In this document: positions 26,716 to 37,265 of the stretch, one piece after another
How positions within the stretch are numbered: the first letter of the stretch is position 1
How the letters are laid out: each line of letters opens with the position of its first letter
Source of the DNA: Marinobacter sp. HL-58
Lineage (GTDB): Bacteria > Pseudomonadota > Gammaproteobacteria > Pseudomonadales > Oleiphilaceae
Assembly: GCF_001314605.1 (NCBI RefSeq)
Contig: NZ_LIHP01000012.1
Location: forward strand, 180,080-244,079
Direction of reading: 5' to 3'
Length of the DNA: 64,000 bases
Translations under genes and position numbers: made by a program
The notes under the pieces: model-generated
Seen by the model: the letters and a program-made list of their open reading frames with translations, nothing else
Database searches by the model: none
What the model was told of the DNA's origin: nothing

Positions 26716-28569
26716 TTACTGTCGCTCTATTTCGGAGTTGTCCCGCAGGTATTGCCTGTAGGCACTGTACTCACGCTGTCCTTCCAGTGACGCCAGGAAA
26801 CCACGCAACTGGCGGAACTCTTCGCCATCACGGTCTACCTCGCCGTCGTTAACCGCATCCAGGGCAAGGATTGTCACGCGGTCATCCGATACCACCGAAC
26901 CAAACACGTTGCTGTCGTCATCGGGGCGACTGAGGGAAAAGACTTCCGCCATCACGGCATTACCCAGGACAAGATTATTCCTCGACTGGTCCTCGTAGGA
27001 CTGCCACTCGCCGATATCCAGATCGTCAAGACTCTTACCGGATTCCAGATCAGCGATGATAGTGTCGGCGCGCTCCTGCAGGGCCTCACGGGTCTTCTGG
27101 CGAATCAACGAAGTGCGGATCTCCTCTGACACCTCTTCAAGCGGCTTTTTCTGCGCTTCGTAGTACTCACTGACCCTCGCCACGACGGATATGTTGTCGC
27201 CGACATCAATCAGCTCGGTATTGAAACCATCCTTCAGCACATCGTCGGAAAACAGCTGGCGCACCAGTCCTGAGTGATCGAAGGGCGCATCACCACCCTC
27301 TTCCGTGATATCGCTTTTTTCCCGCACCTCAAGGCCCAGCTCCTCGGCAGGACCAGCGAGGTCATCCGCCGCATAAGCCAGGTCCGCGAGCTCAGAACGA
27401 ACCTCGGCAAAGCGCTCGGCTGCCTCTCGTTCCGCCAGTTCACGGCGGAGCTCGTCTTCCACTTCCTCCAGGGGAGGCGTGTCGGCCTTCTGAACATCAT
27501 CAAGCCTTATCAGATGAACACCAAAGCTCGTGGATACCGGCTCGGAGACTTCCCCTTCCTCCAGGGCAAACAGCGCGTCTTCAAACGCCGAATCGTAGAC
27601 ACCGCGCTCTGCAAAACCGAGATCTCCACCCTGTTCGGCAGAGGACGTATCGATAGAGAACTCTTTGGCCAGATCGGAGAATGCTTCTCCGTCTTCAAGG
27701 CGCTGCTGGATAGTCGCCATGGTCTCGTCAGCGTCAGCACCGTCCTCGATCAGGATGTGCGACGCACGGCGCTCTTCCTTTGCCAGCTCGGACGACCGCT
27801 CTTCGTAGAATTCCTGCAACTGCTCATCCGTCACGTCGACGCTTTCGGCGAGGGCTTCCCGCGATAGCGCGATATAACGGGCATCCACGCGCTCCGGTTG
27901 CTGGAACTCATCGTCGTTGTCCTGGTAATAGGCTTCAATCTCGGCGTCGGTCACCTCTACTTCATCACGCACCGTATCTGCAGCCAGCGTTACCGCCCGA
28001 AAATCACGGGTCTGGTTCTGTATGCGCAAAAGTTGAGCCACATTCTCATCAGCCACGGTAGCGCTTTGCTCTATTCCGGCGCGGATCTGGTTAACCACAT
28101 ACTGCTTACGCATGGTTTCCCGGAACTCACCAACACCCATACCCATATTGCGGACCGTAGAAACAAACCGGTCACGGTTGAAGGAGCCATCCACCTGGAA
28201 CTGGGGCATCTGGGTGATCAGCGAGTCGATATCCTGGTCTGAGAGTTCCAGGCCCTGTGCCTCCGCATCCTGGGTCAGGACCTTCTCCTGAATCAGTGAC
28301 TCCAGTACATCCCGGCGAACCTGATCTTCATCCAGCATGGACGGATCCGGATCATCCATCTCGGACAGGCGCCTCTGGCTCTCCATCTGAACCACGCGAA
28401 GAAATTCCCGCTCGGTTACATCTTCACCGTTAACTGTCGCAACCTCGGGCTCGCCGGAGAAACCACCGACAATCGCGTCCATACCCCAGATTGAGAGTGA
28501 AACAATCAGAAGGCCAATGATGACTTTGGCAATGGTGCCCTGGGCATTATCCCGCATATCTTGAAGCAT
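26716..28569 (-). CDS. ppiD: Periplasmic folding chaperone PpiD (peptidyl-prolyl isomerase)
   Basis: This 617-aa inner-membrane protein has one N-terminal transmembrane helix (KVIIGLLIVSLSIWGMDAIV) and a large periplasmic part. It contains a SurA-like N-terminal chaperone domain and a parvulin-type PPIC domain at about residues 265-360 (ASHILIEDGADADETM, SIDTSSAEQGGDLGFAERG). PpiD assists newly exported proteins at the Sec translocon. It follows hupB on the same strand, the order usual in pseudomonads and enterobacteria. Confidence 0.94.
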   Translation of the reverse strand: MLQDMRDNAQGTIAKVIIGLLIVSLSIWGMDAIVGGFSGEPEVATVNGEDVTEREFLRVVQMESQRRLSEMDDPDPSMLDEDQVRRDVLESLIQEKVLTQDAEAQGLELSDQDIDSLITQMPQFQVDGSFNRDRFVSTVRNMGMGVGEFRETMRKQYVVNQIRAGIEQSATVADENVAQLLRIQNQTRDFRAVTLAADTVRDEVEVTDAEIEAYYQDNDDEFQQPERVDARYIALSREALAESVDVTDEQLQEFYEERSSELAKEERRASHILIEDGADADETMATIQQRLEDGEAFSDLAKEFSIDTSSAEQGGDLGFAERGVYDSAFEDALFALEEGEVSEPVSTSFGVHLIRLDDVQKADTPPLEEVEDELRRELAEREAAERFAEVRSELADLAYAADDLAGPAEELGLEVREKSDITEEGGDAPFDHSGLVRQLFSDDVLKDGFNTELIDVGDNISVVARVSEYYEAQKKPLEEVSEEIRTSLIRQKTREALQERADTIIADLESGKSLDDLDIGEWQSYEDQSRNNLVLGNAVMAEVFSLSRPDDDSNVFGSVVSDDRVTILALDAVNDGEVDRDGEEFRQLRGFLASLEGQREYSAYRQYLRDNSEIERQ

Positions 28570-28615
28570 GTTTCTCCCGGATCCCTGATCAATGTCTGTA
28601 AGGGTCGCTTAACGT

Positions 28616-28646
28616 AAAAAGGCGCATTCATTCAGGAATGCGCCTT
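28616..28646 (-). terminator. Terminator of hupB
   Basis: AAGGCGCATTC (28619-28629) pairs perfectly with GAATGCGCCTT (28636-28646), and on the minus strand the stem is followed by TTTTT. It lies 95 nt after the hupB stop. Confidence 0.85.
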
Positions 28647-28740
28647 GAATTCATCAGAGCTGGTTGACTGCGGTATTGCCACCGGGCCAACCGCTCCGGC
28701 AACGCCCCATGTTCCGGGCCTTGCCAAATGAAAGCTGCCG

Positions 28741-29013
28741 TTACTTGACGGCGTCTTTCAGAGCCTTACCTGCCTTGAACCCAGGCACTTTGGAGGCCGG
28801 AATCTTGATTTCGGCACCTGTTTGCGGGTTACGGCCGGTACGGGCAGCACGCTCCTTGACGGAGAAGGTACCAAAACCAATCAGAGTTACCTGATCGCCT
28901 TTCTTCAGGGCACCGGTAATGGAGGTGGTCATGGCATCCAGAGCGCGGCCAGCGGCGGCTTTGGAAATATCTGCGGATTCTGCAATTGCATCGATCAGTT
29001 CGGACTTGTTCAC
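28741..29013 (-). CDS. hupB: DNA-binding protein HU-beta
   Basis: This is a 90-aa histone-like protein that bends and compacts DNA. I chose the GTG at 29013 (protein [20 protein letters not shown]), preceded by AAGGGG six bases upstream. This gives the family's usual length; a longer frame from 29109 adds 32 residues without similarity. The signature [20 protein letters not shown] is the DNA-binding arm. It lies between lon and ppiD as in related bacteria. Confidence 0.96.
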   Translation of the reverse strand: MNKSELIDAIAESADISKAAAGRALDAMTTSITGALKKGDQVTLIGFGTFSVKERAARTGRNPQTGAEIKIPASKVPGFKAGKALKDAVK

Positions 29014-29251
29014 ACTAAACCCCTTCGATTTCAGGTTGAAGATGTTATAGGTTGGTTTGTTGTTTCCTGGACGTTCCCGACTATCGCATAAGCGGTCAGA
29101 GAATTCCATTCTTCACTATTTTTATTCCTTGCGGCTACTAACCGGTGTTCGGAATAGGCATTAACTGCGCGGGAGCCCTTGATATTGGCTGCTTCACGGC
29201 GAAACAGTTATACCAATGGGCTCTCTGGCATGTCAACAACACAGCACGTGT

Positions 29252-31669
29252 TTAATGTGTATTTATGCGCTCCGCCGCTTCGCCGTCATCCTCACGGGGA
29301 GTCCCGGAAGGCTTTTCTGACGACGAATCTTCGGTACGTGGTTCCGGGGGATAAGCCAGTGCAATATCCAGCACTTCGTCAATCCACTTGACCGGCCGGA
29401 TCTCCAGTGACTCTTTGATATTATCCGGTATCTCCTTGAGATCACGGACATTATCATCAGGAATGATCACCGTCTTGATGCCGCCTCGATGAGCCGCCAA
29501 CAGCTTTTCCTTGAGCCCGCCAATGGCCAGAACCCGGCCACGCAAGGTGATCTCACCGGTCATCGCCACGTCGGCCCGTACCGGAATCTGGGTCAATGCA
29601 GAAACCAGTGCGGTACACATGCCGATACCGGCGCTGGGGCCATCTTTCGGCGTCGCGCCTTCCGGAACGTGCACGTGAAGGTCGTGTTTCTCGTGGAAAT
29701 CGTCACTGATACCCAGGCCAAGCGCACGACTTCTGACCACCGTCAAAGCGGCCTGAATTGACTCCTGCATGACATCACCCAGGGAGCCCGTCTTGACTAC
29801 CCTGCCCTTGCCCTTGGTCAGTGCACATTCCAGCGTCAACAGTTCACCGCCAACCTGGGTCCAGGCCAGACCGGTTACCTGTCCGACCTGATTCTTCTCC
29901 TCGGCCAGGCCATACTTGAACTTCTTCACCCCCGAGTAGTCCTCAAGCACCTCTGGCGTGAGGGTTACAGAGGCCTTGTCACCGCTTTCAACGTGATCAC
30001 GCACCACCTTGCGGCAGATCTTCGCGATCTCGCGCTCCAGGCCACGTACGCCCGCCTCACGGGTGTAGTAGCGGATCAGGTCACGGAGCGTTTCTTCCGG
30101 AATATCAAGTTCGTTCTTGCGAAGGCCATTGGCCTTGATCTGCTTGGGCAACAGGTACCGGAGCGCAATGTTGACCTTCTCGTCTTCGGTGTAACCCGGA
30201 ATACGGATGATTTCCATGCGGTCCAGCAGGGCCGGCGGAATGTCCATGGAGTTGGAAGTGCACACGAACATCACGTCCGAGAGATCATAATCCACTTCCA
30301 GGTAGTGGTCGTTGAAGGTGTGATTCTGCTCAGGATCCAGCACCTCAAGAAGGGCTGACGCCGGGTCACCACGGTGATCCATGCCCATCTTGTCGATTTC
30401 ATCAAACAGGAACAGCGGGTTCTTCACTCCCACCTTGGACAGTTTCTGCAGCAGTTTTCCGGGCAAGGCTCCGATATAGGTTTTCCGGTGACCCCGGATT
30501 TCGGCCTCGTCACGTACGCCACCCAGCGCCATACGGGTGTATTTGCGATTGGTCGCACGGGCAATGGACTGCCCCAGGGACGTCTTGCCGACACCGGGAG
30601 GGCCCACCAGACACAACACAGGACCCTTGACCTTCTTCACACGGCTCTGGACCGCCAGGTACTCAAGAATGCGCTTCTTGACTTCATCCAGGCCGTAATG
30701 ATCTTCGTCCAGAATCTCACGGGCTTTTTCGATATCGTGGCGAACGCGGCTGCGTTTCTTCCAGGGGATGGCCAGCATCCAGTCTATGTAGCCACGCACC
30801 ACCGTCGCTTCCGCCGACATGGGCGACATCATCTTGAGCTTGTTAAGCTCCGCCTCTGTCTTCTTGCGGGCCTCTTCCGGCAAACCGGCTTCTTCCAGCT
30901 TCTGCTCAAGCTCTTCGAAGTCGTTGTTACCCTCGCCGAGGTTACCCATTTCCTTCTGGATCGCCTTCATCTGCTCGTTGAGGTAATACTCCCGCTGGCT
31001 GCGCTCCATCTGTTTCTTGACGCGGCCGCGGATACGCTTCTCAACTTCAATCAGGTCAATTTCACCATCGAGCTTGCCCAACAGCAGATCCACACGCTGG
31101 CGAATTTCCAGTGCTTCCAGCAGCTCCTGCTTCTCCGGAATCTTGAGTTCCAGATGGGCCGCCATGGTGTCCGCCAGGCGCTCGAGCTCATTGATGCCGG
31201 TCAGCGCATTGGAAACCTCGGAGGGTACCTTTCTGGAGAGTTTCACGTACTTCTCGAACTCGTCCATCAGGGTTTTGACCAGCACTTCCTCTTCCCGTGC
31301 CGGCAGGGAGTCTTCATCCATCAACATGGCCTTGCCGGCCAGGTACTCGCCGTCGGCAATGTCGGTAATGGTGGCACGGGCATTGCCCTCAACCAGAACC
31401 TTGACGGTTCCGTCAGGCAGCCTGAGCATTTGCAGCACGGTGGCCACGGTGCCCATGGCGAATACATCGTCCGGGCCCGGTTCGTCCGTGGAGGCATCTC
31501 TCTGGGCAACCAGCAGGATTTCCTTGTTGCCCTCCATGGCCGCTTCCAGCGCCTGTATGGACTTTTCACGGCCAACAAACAGCGGCACTACCATGTGCGG
31601 GAACACCACCACGTCTCTCAGCGGCAACAGCGGGTATTCTTGCACAGATTCTTCAGGTATCAGGGTCAT
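29252..31669 (-). CDS. lon: ATP-dependent protease Lon
   Basis: This 805-aa cytoplasmic protease degrades misfolded and regulatory proteins. It has the Lon N-terminal substrate domain ([20 protein letters not shown]), the AAA+ module with Walker [13 protein letters not shown] and Walker [10 protein letters not shown], and the protease domain with catalytic serine in [11 protein letters not shown] and lysine in [13 protein letters not shown]. The C-terminal tail is a charged extension rich in E, S and D ([16 protein letters not shown]). It follows clpX on the same strand, beyond a terminator. Confidence 0.97.
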   Translation of the reverse strand: MTLIPEESVQEYPLLPLRDVVVFPHMVVPLFVGREKSIQALEAAMEGNKEILLVAQRDASTDEPGPDDVFAMGTVATVLQMLRLPDGTVKVLVEGNARATITDIADGEYLAGKAMLMDEDSLPAREEEVLVKTLMDEFEKYVKLSRKVPSEVSNALTGINELERLADTMAAHLELKIPEKQELLEALEIRQRVDLLLGKLDGEIDLIEVEKRIRGRVKKQMERSQREYYLNEQMKAIQKEMGNLGEGNNDFEELEQKLEEAGLPEEARKKTEAELNKLKMMSPMSAEATVVRGYIDWMLAIPWKKRSRVRHDIEKAREILDEDHYGLDEVKKRILEYLAVQSRVKKVKGPVLCLVGPPGVGKTSLGQSIARATNRKYTRMALGGVRDEAEIRGHRKTYIGALPGKLLQKLSKVGVKNPLFLFDEIDKMGMDHRGDPASALLEVLDPEQNHTFNDHYLEVDYDLSDVMFVCTSNSMDIPPALLDRMEIIRIPGYTEDEKVNIALRYLLPKQIKANGLRKNELDIPEETLRDLIRYYTREAGVRGLEREIAKICRKVVRDHVESGDKASVTLTPEVLEDYSGVKKFKYGLAEEKNQVGQVTGLAWTQVGGELLTLECALTKGKGRVVKTGSLGDVMQESIQAALTVVRSRALGLGISDDFHEKHDLHVHVPEGATPKDGPSAGIGMCTALVSALTQIPVRADVAMTGEITLRGRVLAIGGLKEKLLAAHRGGIKTVIIPDDNVRDLKEIPDNIKESLEIRPVKWIDEVLDIALAYPPEPRTEDSSSEKPSGTPREDDGEAAERINTH

Positions 31670-31710
31670 AGAAAATCCTCTGACGGTATTTATTTCAGCA
31701 TATCACCCTT

Positions 31711-31737
31711 CATTGGGGCGACAGCAAAAATTGCAAT
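31711..31737 (-). promoter_or_regulatory. Possible heat-shock (sigma-32) promoter of lon
   Basis: On the minus strand ATTGCAA and CCCCAATG are separated by 12 nt, about 40 nt before the lon start. The -10-like element is close to the sigma-32 CCCCATnT; the -35-like element matches CTTGAAA only weakly. lon is a heat-shock gene in related bacteria. Confidence 0.35.
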
Positions 31738-31777
31738 CTTTTTACAGTTTCCGCGGGGGCTTTGCTGCTCACGCCGG

Positions 31778-31813
31778 GCATAAAAAAAGGGCGTCGCCGC
31801 CCTTTTTTTATGC
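31778..31813. terminator. Terminator between clpX and lon
   Basis: A perfect 16-bp palindrome (31778-31793 with 31798-31813) encloses the tetraloop TCGC. It contains both an A-run and a T-run of seven, so it can terminate on either strand. It follows clpX by 16 nt. Confidence 0.9.
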
Positions 31814-31828
31814 AACCAGCCCGAACAC

Positions 31829-33112
31829 TCAGTCCTCGGGAACCGCCTTGGCGTGCTCACTGCTGTCGTAGATCTTGAACGGCTCTGACTGGCCGTTGAT
31901 CACGCTTTCATCAATGACCACCTTGGAAACATCATGCTCAGAAGGGATCTGGTACATGGTGTCCAGCAGTGTCGCTTCCATAATGGAGCGCAGTCCCCGG
32001 GCGCCGGTTTTGCGCACCATGGCTTTGCGGGCAACGGCACGAAGGGCATCTTCGCGGAAGTCCAGTTCAACGCCTTCCATGTCAAACAGCTTCTGATACT
32101 GTTTGGTGAGGGCGTTCTTGGGCTCTGTCAGTATCTGGACAAGCGCATCCTCATCCAGTTCCGTCAGCGTGGCTACAACCGGCAGACGACCGACAAACTC
32201 GGGAATCAGGCCGTATTTGACCAGATCCTCAGTTTCCACATCCTTGATGATGTCGCCGGTATTCTTGGTGTCGTCCGGGCTCTTGACCGTGGCAGAGAAG
32301 CCAATGCTGCTGCGCTCTGAGCGTTCCTGAATCACTTTATCCAGGCCCGCAAAGGCACCACCACAGATAAACAGCATGTTGCCGGTGTCCACCTGCAGGA
32401 ATTCCTGCTGGGGATGTTTGCGCCCGCCCTGGGGCGGAACCGAGGCAACCGTGCCTTCAATCAGCTTGAGCAGGGCCTGCTGGACACCTTCACCGGATAC
32501 GTCCCGGGTGATGGAGGGGTTATCAGATTTGCGGGAAATCTTGTCGATCTCGTCGATGTAGACAATGCCGCGCTGGGCCTTGTCCACATCGTAATCGCAT
32601 TTCTGCAGCAGTTTCTGGATGATGTTTTCAACGTCCTCGCCGACGTAACCTGCTTCAGTGAGCGTGGTGGCATCAGCAATGGTGAAGGGAACGTTGAGCA
32701 TCCGTGCCAGGGTTTCTGCAAGCAGGGTCTTGCCGCTGCCGGTGGGGCCAATCAGCAGAATGTTGCTCTTGCCAAGCTCGACTTCAGCCTTGCCCTCGCC
32801 GTAGCGCAGGCGCTTGTAGTGGTTGTATACCGCCACGGAAAGCACCACTTTGGCACGGTCCTGGCCGATCACGTACTCGTTAAGGGTATCGCGGATTTCG
32901 GCGGGTGTCGGAAGACGATCACTGGCTTCTTCCTGGGCATTCTCCTGGATTTCCTCCCGGATAATATCGTTGCACAGGTCGACGCACTCGTCGCAGATGA
33001 ACACCGAGGGCCCTGCAATGAGCTTACGGACTTCATGCTGGCTCTTTCCACAAAACGAGCAGTACAGCAACTTGCCGTTATCGTCGCCTCTGCCGTTTCT
33101 TTCATCTGCCAT
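31829..33112 (-). CDS. clpX: ATP-dependent protease ATP-binding subunit ClpX
   Basis: This 427-aa AAA+ unfoldase feeds substrates to ClpP. It has an N-terminal zinc-binding domain with four cysteines (YCSFCGKSQ and [10 protein letters not shown]), Walker [21 protein letters not shown], the pore-loop region [15 protein letters not shown] and sensor motifs [15 protein letters not shown]. It is 77 nt downstream of clpP on the same strand. The set tig-clpP-clpX-lon is the standard order. Confidence 0.97.
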   Translation of the reverse strand: MADERNGRGDDNGKLLYCSFCGKSQHEVRKLIAGPSVFICDECVDLCNDIIREEIQENAQEEASDRLPTPAEIRDTLNEYVIGQDRAKVVLSVAVYNHYKRLRYGEGKAEVELGKSNILLIGPTGSGKTLLAETLARMLNVPFTIADATTLTEAGYVGEDVENIIQKLLQKCDYDVDKAQRGIVYIDEIDKISRKSDNPSITRDVSGEGVQQALLKLIEGTVASVPPQGGRKHPQQEFLQVDTGNMLFICGGAFAGLDKVIQERSERSSIGFSATVKSPDDTKNTGDIIKDVETEDLVKYGLIPEFVGRLPVVATLTELDEDALVQILTEPKNALTKQYQKLFDMEGVELDFREDALRAVARKAMVRKTGARGLRSIMEATLLDTMYQIPSEHDVSKVVIDESVINGQSEPFKIYDSSEHAKAVPED

Positions 33113-33189
33113 TGAAATACCTCTGAGCTTGGTTTACCGACGCAGTCACCTCAATACGCCGGCAGGGAATGTTGCGATTACCTTCAGTA

Positions 33190-33825
33190 TTATTTATTAG
33201 GTACACGCTTATCAAGTATAGAATCGATCAGGCCATAGTCCTTCGCCTGCTGCGGATCCATAAAATTGTCACGGTCTGTATCCTTGGCGATGGTTTCCAG
33301 CTTCTGCCCGGTGTGATGGGCAAGGATGGAGTTCAGGGTGTGACGGATCTTGAGAATCTCACGGGTGTGGATCTCGATATCCGTCGCCTGCCCCTGATAG
33401 CCCCCCAGCGGCTGATGGATCATCACCCGAGAATTCGGCAGACAGGCACGCTTGCCCTCGGCACCACCGGCCAGCAGGAAAGCGCCCATGCTGGCAGCCT
33501 GGCCAACGCACAGGGTAGCCACATCAGGCTTGATGAACTGCATGGTGTCGTAAATGGACATGCCGGCAGTAACGGAACCGCCCGGGCTGTTGATATAGAG
33601 GTGGATGTCCTTGTCAGGATTCTCGGACTCAAGGAACAACAGCTGCGCCACAATCAGGTTGGCCATATGGTCTTCAACCGGACCCACCAGAAAGATTACC
33701 CGCTCCTTGAGCAGACGGGAAAAAATATCAAAAGAGCGTTCGCCTCGTGCGGTCTGCTCGATAACGATTGGCACCAGGCCGGAATTGGTAACCATTGCGG
33801 GACCATCAATTGGTTTCTGCGTCAT
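33190..33825 (-). CDS. clpP: ATP-dependent Clp protease proteolytic subunit
   Basis: This 211-aa serine protease forms the 14-mer chamber used with ClpX or ClpA. The catalytic serine is in [17 protein letters not shown], the histidine in [12 protein letters not shown] and the aspartate in [14 protein letters not shown] took the ATG at 33825 ([12 protein letters not shown]) with AAGGAG upstream, though 12 nt away; an in-frame GTG at 33873 gives 227 aa. It lies between tig and clpX with a palindromic terminator separating it from tig. Confidence 0.95.
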   Translation of the reverse strand: MTQKPIDGPAMVTNSGLVPIVIEQTARGERSFDIFSRLLKERVIFLVGPVEDHMANLIVAQLLFLESENPDKDIHLYINSPGGSVTAGMSIYDTMQFIKPDVATLCVGQAASMGAFLLAGGAEGKRACLPNSRVMIHQPLGGYQGQATDIEIHTREILKIRHTLNSILAHHTGQKLETIAKDTDRDNFMDPQQAKDYGLIDSILDKRVPNK

Positions 33826-33924
33826 GATGCGCGTGAACTCCTTCTGGACAATGGAGTGGCGTGTGTCCGCCACAGCGTTAGAACTCGACTTTGTCTCGCA
33901 TTACTTTGCCAGCACCGGGCCAAG

Positions 33925-33959
33925 ATGAAAACAGCCGGACGTGCCGGCTGTTTTCATCC
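33925..33959. terminator. Terminator between tig and clpP
   Basis: A perfect 15-bp palindrome (33925-33939 with 33945-33959) reads GATGAAAACAGCCGG and encloses a 5-nt loop. The AAAA/TTTT in the arms give a T tract on either strand. It lies 39 nt after the tig stop and about 100 nt before the clpP start. Confidence 0.8.
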
Positions 33960-33997
33960 CGGGCTGGCCGGGCCCTTCTGAAGCGGCCCTGCGGTCT

Positions 33998-35302
33998 TTA
34001 TCGCTGCTGCTGACCAGCCTGAATTGCCTCTTCGTACTTGAGCTTCTTTTCTTTCACCTGTGCCTGTTCCAGCACCAGGTCAACAACCGCGTCTTCCAGC
34101 ACGGAAGACTCGATCTGCTGCTTCTGCTCCGGGCTGCTGTTGAAGTGCGCCACAACCTCTTCAGGTTGTTCATACGTTGACGCAATTTCCTGGATCTTTT
34201 CATCCACTTTGGCAGGGTCAGCCTTCAGATCATTCTGCTTGACCACTTCCTGGAACAACAGGCCGGTTTTGACACGACGGCGAGCCTGCTCCTCGAAAAT
34301 TTCCTTGGGCAGCTGCTGGAAGTCAACCTGGCCACCGAAACGCTGAACAGCGTCCTGGCGCAGGCGGTCGATCTCCTGATCCACCAGGGCGGTAGGCACT
34401 TCAAGATCAGTGCTTTCAAGCAGCCCTTCAACAACGTCGTTCTTGACCTTGTTGGAGACAGCCTGCTTCAGTTCCCGTTCCATGTTCTTCTGAACTTCTT
34501 CACGGAACGCGGCTTCATCTTCCGCGTCGATTCCGAACTTCTTGAAGAACTCGGCATCCAGTTCCGGCAGTTGCGGTTCCTGGACTTCGTGAATCTTGAT
34601 CTCGAACTTGGCAGGCTTGCCCGCCAGCTCTTCGTTCTGGTAGTCCTCGGGGAAGGTCACTTCGATTTCCAGCTCTTCACCGGCCTTGCCACCAACGATG
34701 CCTTTCTCGAAACCGGGAATCATCTGACCTGAGCCCAGGGTCAGCTTATGGTTCTCGGCCGCACCGCCCTCAAACTCTTCACCATCAATGAAGCCCTTGA
34801 AATCAATCAGCACCACGTCCTTGTTCTTGGACTTGCGCTTCACGGACTTCATGGTGGCCTGCTGGCGACGCAGGTTGTCGATCATGGTGTCGACGTCTTT
34901 CTCGGTAATCTCGGCCTTCGGCTTTTCAACGGAGATCTTGCTGAAATCACCCAGCTCTACTTCCGGCAGTACCTCAAAGATGGCCACGAACTCCAGGTCC
35001 TTGCCTTCTTCCATGGTTTTTGGCTCAAACTTCGGCCAGCCTGCCGGATTGATGTCCTGCTCCTGCAGTGCCTTGATGTAGTTGTCACGCATGACTTCGC
35101 CGACAATTTCCTGACGGACGCTGTCACCGAAACGACGCTTCACCACACTCATGGGCACCTTGCCCGGACGGAAACCGTTCATTTTTACTGTGCGTGCGGT
35201 TTCCTGCAGGCGTTTCTGGACCGCCTGGTCGATTTCCTGGGCGGGCACACCAATCGTCATCCGACGTTCGATGTTGGAGGTCGTTTCAACAGACACTTGC
35301 AT
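33998..35302 (-). CDS. tig: Trigger factor
   Basis: This 434-aa ribosome-bound chaperone has an N-terminal ribosome-binding domain with the signature GFRPGKVPMSVVKRRFG, a middle FKBP-type isomerase domain at about residues 150-240 (VLIDFKGFIDGEEFEGG, LGSGQMIPGFEKGIVG) and a helical C-terminal chaperone domain. Length and order are normal. It is downstream of the four-tRNA cluster on the same strand. Confidence 0.97.
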   Translation of the reverse strand: MQVSVETTSNIERRMTIGVPAQEIDQAVQKRLQETARTVKMNGFRPGKVPMSVVKRRFGDSVRQEIVGEVMRDNYIKALQEQDINPAGWPKFEPKTMEEGKDLEFVAIFEVLPEVELGDFSKISVEKPKAEITEKDVDTMIDNLRRQQATMKSVKRKSKNKDVVLIDFKGFIDGEEFEGGAAENHKLTLGSGQMIPGFEKGIVGGKAGEELEIEVTFPEDYQNEELAGKPAKFEIKIHEVQEPQLPELDAEFFKKFGIDAEDEAAFREEVQKNMERELKQAVSNKVKNDVVEGLLESTDLEVPTALVDQEIDRLRQDAVQRFGGQVDFQQLPKEIFEEQARRRVKTGLLFQEVVKQNDLKADPAKVDEKIQEIASTYEQPEEVVAHFNSSPEQKQQIESSVLEDAVVDLVLEQAQVKEKKLKYEEAIQAGQQQR

Positions 35303-35518
35303 GGAAGATCCTCAAATTACAGGTTCGGTATGTGAATGAAAATAAAACCAAAAGTCCTGTTCAGGGCGAATTCCCGGAAAAGGACGCAAATTTAAAAGCC
35401 GGTAGTTTATCACGGTTTGCCATGCCGAGAGAATCACCCGGTAATGGCTCTTTTGCGGCAACGGATCACAGACAGACAAAGGAAAGAAAACAGGAGAGAA
35501 AACCGGTATCAATAATAA

Positions 35519-35603
35519 TGGTGCGAGCGGAGAGACTCGAACTCTCACGGGTTGCCCCACTGGAACCTAAATCCAGCGCGTCTACCAGTTCCGCCACGCT
35601 CGC
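35519..35603 (-). tRNA. tRNA-Leu (UAG)
   Basis: The gene reads from GCGAGCG at 35603 to an encoded CCA. Acceptor arms GCGAGCG/CGCTCGC pair fully. The anticodon arm is CTGGA-TTTAGGT-TCCAG with anticodon TAG, and a long variable arm is present as expected for leucine. It is last in the tRNA cluster. Confidence 0.95.
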
Positions 35604-35687
35604 ACAGGATCTGCGGATTCATACCTGCACAGGCAAGCGTAAAACCCAGCAACTGCGGAAATCAACCATGAAACACTGGGGAGAAAG

Positions 35688-35763
35688 TGGGGTGGACGAA
35701 GGGGTTCGAACCCTCGACCGCAGGAGTCACAATCCTGAGCTCTACCAACTGAGCTACGTCCAC
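35688..35763 (-). tRNA. tRNA-His (GUG)
   Basis: Acceptor GTGGACG pairs with CGTCCAC; the anticodon loop TTGTGAC gives GTG. The base before position 1 (35764) is a G opposite a C discriminator, as required for histidine tRNA, and CCA is encoded. Confidence 0.96.
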
Positions 35764-35857
35764 CACATCCAGACTACCGCCGGGCAGACCCCAACAGGTA
35801 CTTCAGGTTAACTTTGCTGATTCGGTGTCTCCGGGACGGATCAGACCGTCTGCGGTA

Positions 35858-35934
35858 TGGCGCGCCCGGCAGGACTCGAACCTGCGACCACCGGCTTAGA
35901 AGGCCGATGCTCTATCCAGCTGAGCTACGGGCGC
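35858..35934 (-). tRNA. tRNA-Arg (UCU)
   Basis: Acceptor GCGCCCG pairs with CGGGCGC; the anticodon arm CGGC-CTTCTAA-GCCG gives TCT. The T arm has GGTTCGAGTCC and CCA is encoded. It is second in the cluster. Confidence 0.96.
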
Positions 35935-35984
35935 ATGTACCGTTCGCCCACCTGACTGTTCAATATCCTGGATTTGCCAGAAAG

Positions 35985-36061
35985 TGGTCGGGGTAGAGAG
36001 ATTCGAACTCCCGACATCCTGCTCCCAAAGCAGGCGCGCTACCAGACTGCGCTATACCCCG
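35985..36061 (-). tRNA. tRNA-Pro (UGG)
   Basis: Acceptor CGGGGTA pairs with TACCCCG; the anticodon arm CCTGC-TTTGGGA-GCAGG gives TGG. CCA is encoded. It is first in the cluster, just downstream of a consensus promoter. Confidence 0.96.
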
Positions 36062-36101
36062 TCTGAACTGAACAACAGATACCTCAGCAAAGTTGGCGCG
36101 C

Positions 36102-36130
36102 ATATTACCGGCGCCAAACCGCTCCGTCAA
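36102..36130 (-). promoter_or_regulatory. Sigma-70 promoter of the tRNA operon
   Basis: On the minus strand TTGACG (36130-36125) and TAATAT (36107-36102) are separated by 17 nt. The GC-rich run GCGCGCC after the -10 is a stringent-control type discriminator, common on stable-RNA promoters. Transcription would start about 35 nt before tRNA-Pro. Confidence 0.8.
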
Positions 36131-36225
36131 CACGCATTTGGGCTTTTCCTCCTTCGATTGGCGGCGGAGCCCAAGCATGAGACAATGCGACGCCTTTATT
36201 CTCGCACAACCGACAAGACAAAGAC

Positions 36226-37083
36226 ATGAGCGCCAAACTGATTAACGGAAAAGAAATCGCCGCCACTGTGCGACAACAGGTTGCGGCAGGAACCGAAGCC
36301 CGCAAACAGCAGGGGCTTCGCGCCCCCGGGCTGGCTGTAGTGCTGGTGGGTAACGACCCGGCATCCCGGGTTTACGTTGGCAACAAGCGCAAGGCTTGCG
36401 ACGAGGCGGGCATCATGTCGCTCTCCTACGATCTGCCGGAAGACACATCACAGGAAGCCCTGGAAGCCCTGGTGGACGAACTGAATGAGAACCCGGACGT
36501 AGACGGCATACTGGTCCAGCTTCCACTGCCTCCCCACATGGATGCCGACCCGATTCTCGTGAAGATTCGCCCGGACAAGGATGTTGACGGTTTTCATCCA
36601 TACAACATCGGCCGCCTGGTGCAACGCAAGCCCGCCCTGCGGCCCTGCACCCCGGCCGGGGTGATCACCCTGCTGGACAGCATCAACACCCCTTACAAGG
36701 GCCAGCATGCGGTTATCGTGGGCGCTTCCAACATCGTCGGCCGGCCCATGACCATGGAACTGCTTCTGAAAGGCGCCACCGTGACGGTGTGCCACCGGTT
36801 TACGGCCGATCTGGAAAAGTTCGTCAGAGAGGCGGACATCCTGATCGCAGCCGTTGGCAAGCCGGGGCTGATCAAAGGCGAATGGGTCAAGCCAGGAGCG
36901 ACCGTAATTGATGTGGGCATCAACCGGATGGACGATGGCAAACTGCGCGGGGATGTTGATTTCGCAGCGGCCTCGGAGCGGGCGGCTTACATCACGCCGG
37001 TCCCCGGCGGCGTGGGGCCGATGACCATTGCCACCTTGCTGCAAAATACGCTGTATGCGGCGAATGAGTTGCATAAGGATTGA
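36226..37083 (+). CDS. folD: Methylenetetrahydrofolate dehydrogenase/cyclohydrolase
   Basis: This 285-aa bifunctional enzyme interconverts methylene-, methenyl- and formyl-tetrahydrofolate. It has [20 protein letters not shown] with the catalytic lysine, [14 protein letters not shown], and the NADP-binding [35 protein letters not shown] is at the C-terminus. It is divergent from the tRNA cluster and followed by a REP pair and a terminator. Confidence 0.97.
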   Translation: MSAKLINGKEIAATVRQQVAAGTEARKQQGLRAPGLAVVLVGNDPASRVYVGNKRKACDEAGIMSLSYDLPEDTSQEALEALVDELNENPDVDGILVQLPLPPHMDADPILVKIRPDKDVDGFHPYNIGRLVQRKPALRPCTPAGVITLLDSINTPYKGQHAVIVGASNIVGRPMTMELLLKGATVTVCHRFTADLEKFVREADILIAAVGKPGLIKGEWVKPGATVIDVGINRMDDGKLRGDVDFAAASERAAYITPVPGGVGPMTIATLLQNTLYAANELHKD

Positions 37084-37090
37084 ATTGGGT

Positions 37091-37187
37091 TGTCGGATTA
37101 CGGCCCTTTCGGGCCTAATCCGACCTACATGTGAAAACTCCCAGGTACCCGCCCGTAGGTCGGATTAGGCGAAGCCGTAATCCGACA
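37091..37187. repeat. REP-type inverted pair downstream of folD
   Basis: Two GTAG-headed palindromes lie in opposite orientation: 37091-37128 (head at its right end) and 37155-37187 (head at its left end). The outer GTCGGATTA/TAATCCGAC stem equals that at 17286-17370, but the centres differ: a GGCCC/GGGCC hairpin in the first and GGC-GAA-GCC in the second. The arrangement fits a BIME. Confidence 0.85.
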
Positions 37188-37217
37188 AAAGCAGACCACC
37201 CCTAAAGCTTCACCCAC

Positions 37218-37252
37218 AAAAAAACCCCGCTTCATTCAAAGCGGGGTTTTTT
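37218..37252. terminator. Bidirectional terminator between folD and glcB
   Basis: AAAACCCCGC (37221-37230) pairs with GCGGGGTTTT (37241-37250) and extra A and T residues extend both sides. It serves the convergent folD and glcB genes. Confidence 0.9.
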
Positions 37253-37265
37253 GAGAGCCGGGCGT

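Noticed and set aside
29014..29109. N-terminal extension of HU by 32 residues
   Set aside because: HU proteins are about 90 residues; the GTG at 29013 has a good ribosome site and gives that length.
30374..31783. Long open frame antisense to lon
   Set aside because: It is fully opposite a certain gene and its composition reflects the complementary strand.
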